In this document: positions 1 through 9,129 of the stretch, in pieces | Layout of the letters: each line of letters begins with the position of its first letter | How positions within the stretch are numbered: position 1 is the stretch's first letter | Source: Prevotella sp. | GTDB lineage: Bacteria > Bacteroidota > Bacteroidia > Bacteroidales > Bacteroidaceae | Length of the DNA: 64,000 nucleotides | Assembly: GCA_024695815.1 (NCBI GenBank) | Contig: JAILHK010000034.1 | Span: 124,001 to 188,000 of the forward strand | Direction: 5' to 3' | The notes under the pieces: generated by a model | Database searches by the model: none | What the model saw: the letters and a program-made list of their open reading frames with translations, nothing else | What the model was told of the DNA's origin: nothing | Position numbers and translations under genes: made by a program

Positions 1-1388
1 CTTTAGAGGCTATCGATAACCTGGCAAAGGAAGAGGGCATCGACAGTCACGAGGACTATGGACATTTGTCTCCCCGCCTGCGCGCCGCTTACGGTGAGGC
101 TCTCCTGCTGCGTGCCTACGACCACTTTGTCTTGGCCAACATCTTTGGTCAGGCCTATCGCAACGAGGCTCAGAGTGCGAAGGATATTTCTATTGCCTAT
201 GTCACCGAGCCCGAGACCGAACTGCAAAAAAACTACGACCGCCTGTCGGTCAAGGAGGTCTATGACCTGATCATCAAGGATATGGAAGAGGGTCTGAAGT
301 ATGTCAGCGACAGCTACTACGATGCACCTAAGTACCATTTCAATACCAATGCAGCCCATGCCTTTGCAGCCCGCGTCTATTTGTTCCACCACGACTGGGA
401 CAAGTGTATCGCCGAAGCCAACCAGGTGTTGGGCACCAACGATGCCTCTCTGCTCCGCATGTCAATGGACTATTCCATCTTTTCCGACTGCGCCAGCTCT
501 AGTGACTACGGCAACAAGTGGCAGGATCCGAAGTTGAACAACAACCTGATGCTGCTCGATACCTATAGCTCTTATTCACGTCTGGTATTCGGCTATCGCT
601 ATAGCGTTGCCGGCGAGGCAGCCTCAGAAGTGCTGATGGTTCGCACCAACAGTGAGCTGTGGAATTCCTACATCGCCAACCCCATCACAATGGTCAGCGG
701 CATGCTGTTCAGTTCCAGTCAGCACGACTACGGCTTCTACTCTTGTAAGATTAACGAACAGTTCCAGATGCTCGACAAGATTGCACAGACGGGATATGTT
801 CACCAGATTATCCGTGCCTTCACGGCCATGGACCTGCTGTTGGAGCGTGCCGAGGCTTATATCATGAAGAACGATTTGGCCAATGCCAGTCATGACCTCC
901 AGGCCTATTGGAACAACTCTATCGAGACCTTCTCTGAAAAAGACAAGGAGACCTTTGTCACACCCGGCGACATCAAGTTGCTGACTGACAATATGATCAA
1001 GTCGAACTTCAAAAACAAGACCAACTGTTTCGCCAACTGGGATTTCGTGTCGCAGAACATCTCGTCGGCCATTCACATCACTCCTGAGGCAGTGCCTTAT
1101 ATGAACTGTCTGAACGACTTCCGTCGTTTTGAGCATAGCTTTGAGGGCATGCGCTTCTTCGACCTGAAGCGTTGGGGCATGGAGTGGACCCACTACTATG
1201 GTCTGGACAAGAAAGCTATTGTGATGAAGGGCGTGGACAAACGTCGCGCCTTGGAAGCACCTTGGGAGGCTAAGTTTAATGGTGCAGGCAGCTCTCGCCC
1301 TGATATGGTGAGCGTGACGGAGACCAATGCTCGTCGTGAACTGGTGGCACCAAAATACAGTCAGTTCAGAATTAATTCAAACAAATAA
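1..1388 (+). CDS. SusD/RagB family outer-membrane lipoprotein, 5' truncated
   Basis: SusD-like proteins are surface lipoproteins that sit on a SusC TonB-dependent transporter and capture oligomeric nutrients. The reading frame is already open at base 3, so the signal peptide and lipobox lie outside the window; about 461 residues are visible. Family marks are the N-terminal helix with a run like YGEALLLRAYDHFVLANIFG, the YFDLKR-type stretch (RFFDLKRWGMEW) near the C-terminus, and the usual ending KYSQFRINSNK. The partner susC should lie just upstream. The next genes are a zinc peptidase and a DUF4302 lipoprotein rather than glycosidases, so the ligand may be peptide-like, which is inference. 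The family call is firm; the substrate is unknown. Confidence 0.9.
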   Translation, partial: LEAIDNLAKEEGIDSHEDYGHLSPRLRAAYGEALLLRAYDHFVLANIFGQAYRNEAQSAKDISIAYVTEPETELQKNYDRLSVKEVYDLIIKDMEEGLKYVSDSYYDAPKYHFNTNAAHAFAARVYLFHHDWDKCIAEANQVLGTNDASLLRMSMDYSIFSDCASSSDYGNKWQDPKLNNNLMLLDTYSSYSRLVFGYRYSVAGEAASEVLMVRTNSELWNSYIANPITMVSGMLFSSSQHDYGFYSCKINEQFQMLDKIAQTGYVHQIIRAFTAMDLLLERAEAYIMKNDLANASHDLQAYWNNSIETFSEKDKETFVTPGDIKLLTDNMIKSNFKNKTNCFANWDFVSQNISSAIHITPEAVPYMNCLNDFRRFEHSFEGMRFFDLKRWGMEWTHYYGLDKKAIVMKGVDKRRALEAPWEAKFNGAGSSRPDMVSVTETNARRELVAPKYSQFRINSNK

Positions 1389-1403
1389 GGAGGAAAAGCT
1401 ATC
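1387..1403 (+). promoter_or_regulatory. Shine-Dalgarno AAGGAGG before the metallopeptidase gene
   Basis: AAGGAGG at 1387-1393 ends 10 bases before the ATG at 1404 and is followed by AAAGCTATC. Such a full anti-16S match is unusual in Bacteroidota, most of whose genes have no Shine-Dalgarno. The same AAGGAGG plus AAAGCTAT arrangement precedes the next gene. Confidence 0.7.
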
Positions 1404-2702
1404 ATGAAGAAAAAGACAATCAATATATTGATGCTGCTTGCTGTGATGGCAACAGCTTTTCAGATGACTTCTTGTTCGGATGATGACTTTACGGCCACCA
1501 TCTTCGATACGAACGACTATCCTCTGGATCGCAACCTTTATACGTTTCCTCTGGATACCTTCGTGAAGGTCAACTTTCTGGAGCCTTACAATATGCGCTT
1601 CGTCTATAAGATGGAGTACATTGCTTCGGACAAGGACAAGAACCTGACACCGGCTTCTTACGACAAGAGTTGTCAGTTGGCCGTGCTGACCAAATACCTG
1701 TGGCACGATGTCTATAAGGATGTGGCAGCCGAGCACGACATCTTCTTGAAGAAGTTCAGTCCCCGCATTATCCATGTCATCGGTTCTAAGAACCTGAACA
1801 CCTCGTCTGGTACTGAGACCCTCGGTGTGACTGAGGGCAACACCAAGGTGACGCTTTATCGCACCAACCTGCTGAACCCTGACGATATTGCTGACATGAA
1901 CGAGTACTTCTTTGAGACAATGCACCATGAGTTTGGTCATATCCTGGACAACAACTCGTTGCACCCCACACCGTTCAACGTGCTGAGCAACGGCCGTTAT
2001 AATGCTGCCGGATGGAATGACACGCCCGACTCTGTGGCTGCTGCTCAGGGCTTCATCAGCAGCTATGCCTCGATGTCGTACACCGAGGACTGGGTGGAGA
2101 CCTTTGCCCGCTACGTCACCCGCGACTCTGTCAGCCTGGAACGTATGTTCAATACTGCCGACTACGAGTGGGAGGTGGTGGACCTCAAAGATAAGAATAA
2201 CGACCTTGAGGTGGACAGCGCTGACTATTTCTGTCAGTTGAAGGGCACGTTCGACATCGACACCATCGGCTATTTCAAGGGCGATGAGTCTGGTAAAGGT
2301 GAGCACAAGGTGTATCGTCGTGTGTGTCAGCGCGATGCCGACGACCATGTCGTTCTCGATGCAAACGGTCATGTGCAGTGGGTAGCCAACTTAGCCGGCG
2401 CACGCAATATCATCAACGAGAAGATCAAGTACGTACGCGACTACATGAAGACTGAGTATGGTGTTGACATCGACGAGCTGCGCCGTAAGATTCAGAGCAA
2501 GCAGTTCCGTGTAGATGCCAATGGTAAATACCTGACCATGGTGAAGCCTGTGCTGGCCTATAGTGATGGTGGCGTCTATGTGTTGCGCCAGAATGAAGAA
2601 CAGCTGAATGCCATTACTTATCGTGATCCCTCGACAGGTAAGACGCAGCTTGAACAGCTTCTCGAGGAACTCAACGAGTATAAGAAACTGCAGACAAAAT
2701 AA
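1404..2702 (+). CDS. Putative zinc-binding metallopeptidase lipoprotein (Peptidase_Mx1-like)
   Basis: Predicted secreted zinc peptidase of 432 residues, of the type often encoded in SusCD operons. The sequence shows a lipoprotein signal with Cys24 in MTSC followed by acidic residues SDDD, which often marks surface export in this phylum. The zinc motif HEFGH lies at residues 175-179, and a downstream EDWVETFARY near residue 227 can supply the third ligand and is typical of the family. It starts 15 bases after the SusD stop with a strong ribosome site, so it belongs to the same operon. The physiological substrate is unknown; a role in trimming captured peptides or processing surface proteins is inference. 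Confidence 0.85.
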   Translation: MKKKTINILMLLAVMATAFQMTSCSDDDFTATIFDTNDYPLDRNLYTFPLDTFVKVNFLEPYNMRFVYKMEYIASDKDKNLTPASYDKSCQLAVLTKYLWHDVYKDVAAEHDIFLKKFSPRIIHVIGSKNLNTSSGTETLGVTEGNTKVTLYRTNLLNPDDIADMNEYFFETMHHEFGHILDNNSLHPTPFNVLSNGRYNAAGWNDTPDSVAAAQGFISSYASMSYTEDWVETFARYVTRDSVSLERMFNTADYEWEVVDLKDKNNDLEVDSADYFCQLKGTFDIDTIGYFKGDESGKGEHKVYRRVCQRDADDHVVLDANGHVQWVANLAGARNIINEKIKYVRDYMKTEYGVDIDELRRKIQSKQFRVDANGKYLTMVKPVLAYSDGGVYVLRQNEEQLNAITYRDPSTGKTQLEQLLEELNEYKKLQTK

Positions 2703-2705
2703 TCT

Positions 2706-2724
2706 AAGGAGGAGATAAAGCTAT
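2706..2724 (+). promoter_or_regulatory. Shine-Dalgarno AAGGAGG before the DUF4302 gene
   Basis: AAGGAGG at 2706-2712 lies 12 bases before the ATG at 2725 and is again followed by AAAGCTAT. It nearly copies the leader of the preceding gene, which supports this start and suggests matched translation of the operon's lipoproteins. Confidence 0.65.
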
Positions 2725-4086
2725 ATGACAAAGAAAATATATCCAGTAATACTACTGTTCGCTTCTGTATTTGTGCTGGCATCATGTGTCAGCGAAGAAG
2801 ACGACATCTTCGATCATTCTGCTGCAGAGCGCCTGAATGCGGTCAGTAAGGTCTATATAGAGCGCCTGTGCGACAGCCCCGGTGGATGGGTGATGGAGTA
2901 TTATCCCTATACCGACAACGAAGATATGAACACGGGTGTGGGCTATCTCATCATGAACCGATTCCACAAGAATCAGTCTGTTTACACGCTGATGAAGAAC
3001 AAGGCCACACGCAACACCGTGATGAACGACTCGTCTGCTTGGGAGGTTATCACCGACATGGGTCCCGTGCTGACATACAACAGCTATAATAAGTGCCTTG
3101 GTCGCTTCACCGATCCCTACGACGACTATATCCTCACTCCTGGAACCTACGACGATGAGTCGGGTAAAGGACTGCAGGGCGACTATGAGTTCGTGATGGT
3201 CGATGTGCCCGAGGGTGGCGACCATATCATGCTGAAAGGTAAGAAGCGCGGCGTCTATCAGCGTCTGACACGTGTGCCCGCAGGCACCGACTTCGAGACT
3301 TATATCGACGATATGAATAAGTTCAGGAACACCTATTTCCAGTCGGGTGCCCGTTGGGAGTATAGCATCAAGGACCATGGCAACACCTATCGCTTGGACC
3401 GTGTCAATGGCGGTCGTCCGAGAATCTATCCTGAAGGCAAGGACTCAACAGCCTACGGTTGGTATAATCCTTATCTGATAACCTATTATAACGACCAGTA
3501 TCACTTCCGTTTCAAGGACACTGTGATGGTGGATGGCCAACAGATGGAACAGGAGTATGCCTACGATGCCGATGCCGACAAGTTCGTGGGTGTCACGAAT
3601 GCTGAGAACACCATCGAAGGTCCTGTTCCTGCAGCTTTCTTCTTGGAAAACCTTTCTGTTAAGAATGCTCGTCGTTGGGAGATGTCGAAGGCCGATGCCG
3701 ATATGTCAAGCGATGTCAAGTCGCTCCGCGAGGCTGTGGTCAAGGACTTCAAGGCTATCGACTGCACCTTCAACGCTTTCAGTTTTACGGTAAAGGGTGA
3801 CAAGACTATCTTGCGTGTGCAGTTCCGCCAGAAGACGTCCAGCTATTCTTGGAACTATGTCTTCGATATGGTGCAGGACGGCGACAATATCGCATTGAAG
3901 TATGTAGATGGTGAGGATGCTACCTCTTCAAAGAATATCGAGTTGATTCCTTCGCTGAAGAGTTTCGTAGAGATGCTGTCGCAGACCTTTGTTGTTTCTG
4001 CTAGCACCACTCGCTTTAATCCCAGCAAGCTTGTCTTGACATCAACAGATTCTAAATATAGACTATTATTCACATTATATAACTAA
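2725..4086 (+). CDS. DUF4302 family lipoprotein
   Basis: Surface or periplasmic lipoprotein of 453 residues with a lipobox ending at Cys21 (LASC) and an acidic stretch SEEDD after it. The opening after the Cys (DHSAAERLNAVSKVYIERL, then a Gly-Gly-Trp motif) is characteristic of DUF4302 proteins, which regularly follow SusCD and Mx1-type peptidases in Bacteroidota. No catalytic motif is evident, and the function of the family is not established. It is the third visible gene of the operon, with only 8 bases to the next start codon. Confidence 0.8.
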   Translation: MTKKIYPVILLFASVFVLASCVSEEDDIFDHSAAERLNAVSKVYIERLCDSPGGWVMEYYPYTDNEDMNTGVGYLIMNRFHKNQSVYTLMKNKATRNTVMNDSSAWEVITDMGPVLTYNSYNKCLGRFTDPYDDYILTPGTYDDESGKGLQGDYEFVMVDVPEGGDHIMLKGKKRGVYQRLTRVPAGTDFETYIDDMNKFRNTYFQSGARWEYSIKDHGNTYRLDRVNGGRPRIYPEGKDSTAYGWYNPYLITYYNDQYHFRFKDTVMVDGQQMEQEYAYDADADKFVGVTNAENTIEGPVPAAFFLENLSVKNARRWEMSKADADMSSDVKSLREAVVKDFKAIDCTFNAFSFTVKGDKTILRVQFRQKTSSYSWNYVFDMVQDGDNIALKYVDGEDATSSKNIELIPSLKSFVEMLSQTFVVSASTTRFNPSKLVLTSTDSKYRLLFTLYN

Positions 4087-4094
4087 ATGATTAG

Positions 4095-5927
4095 ATGATT
4101 ATGAAGAAGTTTTTACTCTTTGCCGCTCTTGCTATGACGGCTATGTCTGTCGATGCACAGTCGCTGGCAGACAAGAAAGTAAAGATGCCCGCCCTCTCTG
4201 AGCGTATCTCTAAGATGGCTGCTCAACAGCCCCTAACCAAAAAAATCAAAGGAGAAAAGGCCTCAAGACGTTCTTTCCAAACAGGTGTTTACTACAAGCG
4301 TCCCGCCGGACTTATGTATTCTTGTTTTACAGAAGAGGGTGGTGGCTATTATCAGACATATTTAGTGAGCAATCCTTTCATTACTCCCGAGTTTGTGCCT
4401 GTAGTCCCCAAATCTACCGATTTTGCATGGCATATGAATATGTTGGGCAAAGATGGTGTTGCCACCTTCTCTGAGGACTTGACAAACACGGATCTGTGCG
4501 ATCCTGAGACTGGCGTACTTTATTATGGCACCGAGTTCGGATTGAGTTATCCTCTCCCTACGCTTGTGACCGCAAAGGACTCATTTACTATCGGACATAC
4601 GCTATATAATAAAGAAGAAGGCACCGGTAATCGTTACTGGACTGATTATAAGAATTATGTATCTCGTCTTAAGTCAGACACAATTGCTCCTCATGGATTC
4701 TATGATGACCATTCTGGTTCAAGTGCATTTTGGGGACTGCTAACACCAAAAGTGAAGGTTTACAATAAATCTTGGCAGGATGATTATACTTACCTGTTTG
4801 GTACTGGTACATGCTATCTCGACGATGATAAAACGCTTGACTCTTTGGCTACCTCTGTTGGTGCAGCACAATATTTCGAGAAGCCTCAGTCTCCACTCTA
4901 TGTAGAGAATGTGTTCATCCGTGCGCTTTCATTCGCAAGCAAACCCATCGATGGCGATGCCAAACTGAAGATGGTCATCTCGAATGCACTGTACGACAAG
5001 AAGAGTGATAGCTATTATGCAGGAGAGAAAGTGATTGCAACTTTGGAATGTTCTGCTGAAGATGTTGAGCAGATAACAGACCCTGAAGCCATAGGCGATG
5101 GCCAAGTCATTGACTTCGTGCTTAAGTTCAAACAGAAGAAAGAAAGTCTTCTTGGTGTTAGCGAGGAGCCATTCACCATCGATGAGCCATTCGTTGTAAC
5201 AATTACTGGTTTCAACCAGGAGGGTGTTGATGTAAACTTGTACGGTATTACCAATCCTGATGAGGACGAGCTGGCTCATGGCTCTATTTTGATGGAATAC
5301 AACAAGAAGTTGGTTAGTCTTGAATACAGGGATGCTGTAGCTCTGCCATTGACGTTCAATTCTTGTTTCGACTATGCAGAACCTTGGGCAACAGCTTCTA
5401 CTACTGAAGGAAAGCAACTGACCGACTTCAATGTACTGTTGGTTGATGCCGACGGAAAAACGGTAAGTAACAAGGGTATGGAAAATGTAAACTACACCGG
5501 TGTAAGCACAGCTTTCAGTTGGTTTAATGAGGATGGTGAAGAAAACTACCTTGTATTGGATGAGAATCAGGAGGAAGCACCAGAGTGGATTACTAGCATT
5601 TCTGCTGAGAGTACGTATGATGAAGAAGACGGATTCTACGATGGTAATACATTCCTTTCCGTAGAGTGTGAAACTCTGCCCCAGGAAGTTAAAGGTCGCT
5701 ATGCATTGCTCTTTGTCTATGGTCGTGGCTACACTTCAAAGACTCCTTTGATTATTGTTCAGGGCGAGGTGGACGATCTTGACCAGCTCATTGCTACGCT
5801 CGGCATTGAGAATACTAACGTGAAGCCCGTTGCTTCTACTAAGTTCTTCAACCTGATGGGTCAGCAAACCACCAAGGCAGCAAAGGGCATCGTGGTTCAC
5901 GATGGTAAGAAGTTCTTTGTGAAGTAA
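4095..5927 (+). CDS. Exported protein of unknown function with C-terminal sorting-type tail
   Basis: A 610-residue protein with a signal peptide (MIMKKFLLFAALAMTAMSVDAQ, cut near residue 22) and no recognised domain in the middle. Its last 30 residues, from FFNLMGQQ to KKFFVK, match the short C-terminal tail seen on many Prevotella secreted proteins and resemble type A sorting signals of the type IX secretion system. The start is read as ATG ATT ATG; the second ATG at 4101 is equally possible. It ends the SusD operon and is followed by a terminator hairpin. It may be the operon's cell-surface or secreted effector, but the sequence alone does not say what it binds or cuts. Confidence 0.75.
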   Translation: MIMKKFLLFAALAMTAMSVDAQSLADKKVKMPALSERISKMAAQQPLTKKIKGEKASRRSFQTGVYYKRPAGLMYSCFTEEGGGYYQTYLVSNPFITPEFVPVVPKSTDFAWHMNMLGKDGVATFSEDLTNTDLCDPETGVLYYGTEFGLSYPLPTLVTAKDSFTIGHTLYNKEEGTGNRYWTDYKNYVSRLKSDTIAPHGFYDDHSGSSAFWGLLTPKVKVYNKSWQDDYTYLFGTGTCYLDDDKTLDSLATSVGAAQYFEKPQSPLYVENVFIRALSFASKPIDGDAKLKMVISNALYDKKSDSYYAGEKVIATLECSAEDVEQITDPEAIGDGQVIDFVLKFKQKKESLLGVSEEPFTIDEPFVVTITGFNQEGVDVNLYGITNPDEDELAHGSILMEYNKKLVSLEYRDAVALPLTFNSCFDYAEPWATASTTEGKQLTDFNVLLVDADGKTVSNKGMENVNYTGVSTAFSWFNEDGEENYLVLDENQEEAPEWITSISAESTYDEEDGFYDGNTFLSVECETLPQEVKGRYALLFVYGRGYTSKTPLIIVQGEVDDLDQLIATLGIENTNVKPVASTKFFNLMGQQTTKAAKGIVVHDGKKFFVK

Positions 5928-5948
5928 GACCTCTTGTAATGAGGTGGT

Positions 5949-6020
5949 GTACCATCCTATTGGTACTGCTATAAGCATATAGAAGTTACGCTTTTCCTTC
6001 AGGAGGGCGTAACTTTTTTT
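5949..6020 (+). terminator. Two hairpins ending the SusD operon; the second is a rho-independent terminator
   Basis: GTACCA (5949-5954) pairs with TGGTAC (5961-5966). Further on, AAGTTACGC (5983-5991) pairs with GCGTAACTT (6007-6015) and runs into a T tract to 6020, which is the form of an intrinsic terminator. Confidence 0.8.
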
Positions 6021-6026
6021 ATCCCC

Positions 6027-6059
6027 TTGTTCGAATGTCGATTTTTTGTGTTACCTTTG
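6027..6059 (+). promoter_or_regulatory. Promoter of the M6 protease gene
   Basis: A -7 element TACCTTTG lies at 6052-6059, with TTG at 6027-6029 as a poorly spaced -33 candidate. The start codon at 6087 follows about 27 bases later. Confidence 0.6.
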
Positions 6060-6086
6060 CATCCAAATTAAAACTACTTCTGACAG

Positions 6087-8645
6087 ATGAAAAAACATCT
6101 TATACTATTATTGATTGGTTGCTTGCTATGTGTTGGGAATGTCTTTGCCGTACCGGCGTTTCCCGGTGTGAGCAAGGTGACCCAGCCCGACGGAACCACC
6201 GTAGGCATCCGACTGCATGGCGATGAATATATGCACTTCTTCACCACCGAGGACGGTTATTCGGTGGTGAAGGATGCCAAGGGCTTCTTCGTCTATGCAC
6301 AGTTGGCCGATGGCGTGCTGACCCCCACGGCGATGCGCGCTCATGATGCGTCGCAGCGCGGTGCACAGGAGCAGGCCTATCTGGCTGGTGTGAAGAAGCA
6401 TCTGATGCCTCGCCTCACCGCCGAGCGAGCTAAAGAGAAAGCTGCCGAGCAGCAGCGCCGTGCCAAAGCCAGTGAGCGCGCCCGTGTGAGTCGTGGCTTT
6501 TACGACTATGCCTCTTTTCGTGGCCTGATTATTTTGGCTGAGTTCAACGACTGTTCCTTTGCGAGCGAGGATTATCCCAACATCGTCAACGAGATGATCA
6601 ACCGTCCCGGTTATCAGGGCTACGATGTTATGGATGAGTTTGGCCGTTACACGGGTAGCGTGCGCGACTACTTCCACGACAACTCGATGGGGCTCTTCAA
6701 TCCCCAGTTTGATGTTGTTGGTCCGGTGAAGCTGAACTGCAGCCAGTATTTCTCAAATGGTGGCAAGAATGATGATAGGCTGATGAAGGATGTTATCAGC
6801 GCTGCCGACCCTCTGGTGAATTTCAGTAATTACGACCGTGACGACGATGGCATTGTTGACATGGTCTATATCATCTTTGCCGGTTTGGGCTCTAATTTCT
6901 CTATCAACGACAAACGTCTGATATGGCCCCATGCCAGCTCGTTCAATTGGACTCGTGCCGACGATGTCTATCTGGGACGCTATGCCTGTTCTACAGAGCG
7001 CTATGGCACCGAGGAGTTTAACATCAACGATGGTATTGGCACCATCTGTCATGAGTTCAGTCATGTGCTGGGACTGCCTGACCTCTACGACACCGACTAT
7101 GAAGACGGTGGTGGACAGAGCTGTCATCCCGCCGAGTGGAGCCTGATGGCTGCAGGCGGCTACCAGAACTACGGCCGCACGCCCGTTGGCTACACGCTCT
7201 ATGAGCGCTACGCGGTGGGCTTTGCAGTGCCTCAGACCATTCAGGCGGAAGGTCATTACACGTTGCCTTCGGTGGCCAGCAGCAACACCGGCTATCGTTT
7301 GAATACGCCCGTTAATAAGGAGTTCTTCCTGCTCGAGAACCGTCAGCGCACCGACAAGTGGGATGCTTATCTGCCTGGCTCGGGCATGTTGGTCTATCGC
7401 GTGGACTCTACCAATGCTCGTGCCTGGAGCAGTAACGTGCTGAACAACGACCCTTCGCACAACCGTTTTGTGGTGCTTCGTGCCATGGGCGACCCCGACT
7501 CTCCAATGGCTACCAATACAGACCCCTTCCCTGGCGCCGGTCGGGTGACGGAGTTGAACAACATCACCTCGCCTGCCAACCTGAAGACCTGGGAAGGTCA
7601 TGACAACCCCTTCGGATTGAAGAATATCGCTGAGAGCGATGGCATGATTTCCTTCGATGTCTATGATGCAAACACCCTGACGGCCCTCTCGCTGGCCGAA
7701 CAGATGCAAACGGTGGTGGGCTTACAGTTGAAACTGGAGCTTGTAGCCACGCCTGTGTCGGCCAAATACACCATCGACTGGACGTCCTCTAACGAGTCGG
7801 TAGCTACTGTGTCGGCAGATGGTGTCGTGAAGGCACTGGCCCCAGGTCAGACCACCATCACTGCCACGTCCGACAACGACCTGAGTGCTACGTGTGTCAT
7901 CACGGTGCAGGACATTCCCTTGGTAGCCAACACGATGGCCCTGAAGCAGAGCGGCATTGAGTCGGAGATAGCTCTTGCACTGAGTGATGCCCAGGTGGTA
8001 TATGTCCATAACGATGATGTCTATCTGCGCGATGAGACGGGTGCTGTGATTGTTGAGAATGCGGGAGGCCAACTTACAGTGGGCAGCATGCTTACAGGTT
8101 GTCTGCGAGGAAAGAAAAAGACGGCGGATGGCGTGACACGCTTCCGTCTTGATGATGATGCAAACATCGCTGCCAGTGTGCTGTTTGGCACCTCTTCTAC
8201 ACCTGAGCCCCGCATCGTGAATATCTCAAGCCTCGGCGAACAGAACCTCTGTGACTATATCCTGATTCCTGGTGTGCAGATGCAGGAGACTACCTATGAG
8301 GGTCTGCCCGGACTTTATGTCAGCAATGGCGTGACCTACGTGCGTCTTTACAATACGTTGCAGGTGAAAGGTATCTCCTTGCCCTCAAACTATGCAGGCA
8401 AGGCCTACGACCTGACAGGTATCCTTCTGAGCCGTGCCAGTGGCGATAAGCAAGTGCTGGAACTGGCTTTGCTGAAGAGTCCTGCCAAGGCAGATCCTAA
8501 TAAGATTGAAGAATTTGTCAACGAGTCACAGTCTGTACCCATTGCCACCTTCACACTGGATGGTCGCAATGTGATGACGATGAGCAAACCCGGACTCTAC
8601 ATTGTGCGTCAGGGCTCTACGGTTCGTAAGATCCTGGTGAAATAA
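6087..8645 (+). CDS. M6 family secreted metalloprotease (immune inhibitor A-like) with Big_2 domain
   Basis: Secreted zinc protease of 852 residues. A signal peptide ends near VFA (residue 21). A propeptide region rich in charged residues (about 105-135) precedes the catalytic domain. The zinc signature HEFSHVLGLPD starts at residue 322, followed by the conserved SLMAAGGY Met-turn. Residues about 530-615 form a bacterial Ig-like Big_2 domain (WTSSNESVATVSADG). The C-terminus carries a GLYIV...KILVK tail like those of the exported protein upstream and the PL11 enzyme at the right edge. It has its own promoter and sits behind the terminator of the SusD operon, so it is a neighbour rather than an operon member. 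Substrates cannot be read from sequence. Confidence 0.9.
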   Translation: MKKHLILLLIGCLLCVGNVFAVPAFPGVSKVTQPDGTTVGIRLHGDEYMHFFTTEDGYSVVKDAKGFFVYAQLADGVLTPTAMRAHDASQRGAQEQAYLAGVKKHLMPRLTAERAKEKAAEQQRRAKASERARVSRGFYDYASFRGLIILAEFNDCSFASEDYPNIVNEMINRPGYQGYDVMDEFGRYTGSVRDYFHDNSMGLFNPQFDVVGPVKLNCSQYFSNGGKNDDRLMKDVISAADPLVNFSNYDRDDDGIVDMVYIIFAGLGSNFSINDKRLIWPHASSFNWTRADDVYLGRYACSTERYGTEEFNINDGIGTICHEFSHVLGLPDLYDTDYEDGGGQSCHPAEWSLMAAGGYQNYGRTPVGYTLYERYAVGFAVPQTIQAEGHYTLPSVASSNTGYRLNTPVNKEFFLLENRQRTDKWDAYLPGSGMLVYRVDSTNARAWSSNVLNNDPSHNRFVVLRAMGDPDSPMATNTDPFPGAGRVTELNNITSPANLKTWEGHDNPFGLKNIAESDGMISFDVYDANTLTALSLAEQMQTVVGLQLKLELVATPVSAKYTIDWTSSNESVATVSADGVVKALAPGQTTITATSDNDLSATCVITVQDIPLVANTMALKQSGIESEIALALSDAQVVYVHNDDVYLRDETGAVIVENAGGQLTVGSMLTGCLRGKKKTADGVTRFRLDDDANIAASVLFGTSSTPEPRIVNISSLGEQNLCDYILIPGVQMQETTYEGLPGLYVSNGVTYVRLYNTLQVKGISLPSNYAGKAYDLTGILLSRASGDKQVLELALLKSPAKADPNKIEEFVNESQSVPIATFTLDGRNVMTMSKPGLYIVRQGSTVRKILVK

Positions 8646-8647
8646 GA

Positions 8648-9091
8648 TTAGCGTTTCTCGCGGAAGAACGTCTGCATCAACTCGCGACATTCTTCCTCCA
8701 ATATGCCGCCAATGGCCTGTGCTTTCGGATGCAGGGCGTGGGCGGCATATTTTTGATAGCCGCGCTTCTCGTCGGCACAGCCAAAGACTACCCTCGGAAT
8801 CTGGGCCCAGCCAATGGCACCGGCACACATCACACAAGGCTCAACGGTGACGTAGAGCGTACATTCCGTGAGGTATTTGCCCCCCAGTTCGTTGGCAGCC
8901 ATCGTGATGGCTTGCATCTCGGCATGTGCTGTCACGTCGGTCAGCGTCTCGGTCAGGTTGTGGGCGCGGGCAATAATTCTGTCCTTGCACACCACAACAG
9001 CCCCAATGGGTATCTCTCCCTCGCGCAGTGCCAGCTGGGCTTCTGCCAGTGCTTTGCGCATATACTGCTCGTCCTTTTTTTGTTGCTCCAT
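8648..9091 (-). CDS. tadA: tRNA-specific adenosine deaminase TadA
   Basis: TadA deaminates A34 to inosine in the wobble position of tRNA-Arg(ACG). This 147-residue protein has the cytidine-deaminase zinc site: HAE at residues 56-58, with Glu58 as the proton shuttle, and PCVMC with Cys86 and Cys89. It lies convergent to the M6 protease with a 2-bp gap and diverges from birA across a 38-bp intergenic palindrome. Its ATG is only four bases from the end of its -7 element, so the message may be nearly leaderless. Confidence 0.95.
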   Translation of the reverse strand: MEQQKKDEQYMRKALAEAQLALREGEIPIGAVVVCKDRIIARAHNLTETLTDVTAHAEMQAITMAANELGGKYLTECTLYVTVEPCVMCAGAIGWAQIPRVVFGCADEKRGYQKYAAHALHPKAQAIGGILEEECRELMQTFFREKR

Positions 9092-9094
9092 GTT

Positions 9095-9126
9095 GCAAAA
9101 GTACGAATTTTTTTTCGTACTTTTGC
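9095..9126. promoter_or_regulatory. Palindromic divergent promoter of tadA and birA
   Basis: GCAAAAGTACGAA (9095-9107) and TTCGTACTTTTGC (9114-9126) form a perfect 13-bp inverted repeat around six T bases. Each arm is also a -7 element (TACTTTTG at 9118-9125 forward and at 9096-9103 on the reverse strand). Both start codons lie four bases beyond their element, at equal distance from the centre. Confidence 0.8.
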
Positions 9127-9129
9127 ATC

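Noticed and set aside
1377..2372. Long open frame (331 codons) on the reverse strand, and similar ones at 6753-7709, 14123-15265, 18019-19356 and 23456-24568.
   Set aside because: Each lies wholly opposite a gene with clear family motifs, has no recognisable protein features, and arises from codon bias of the true gene.
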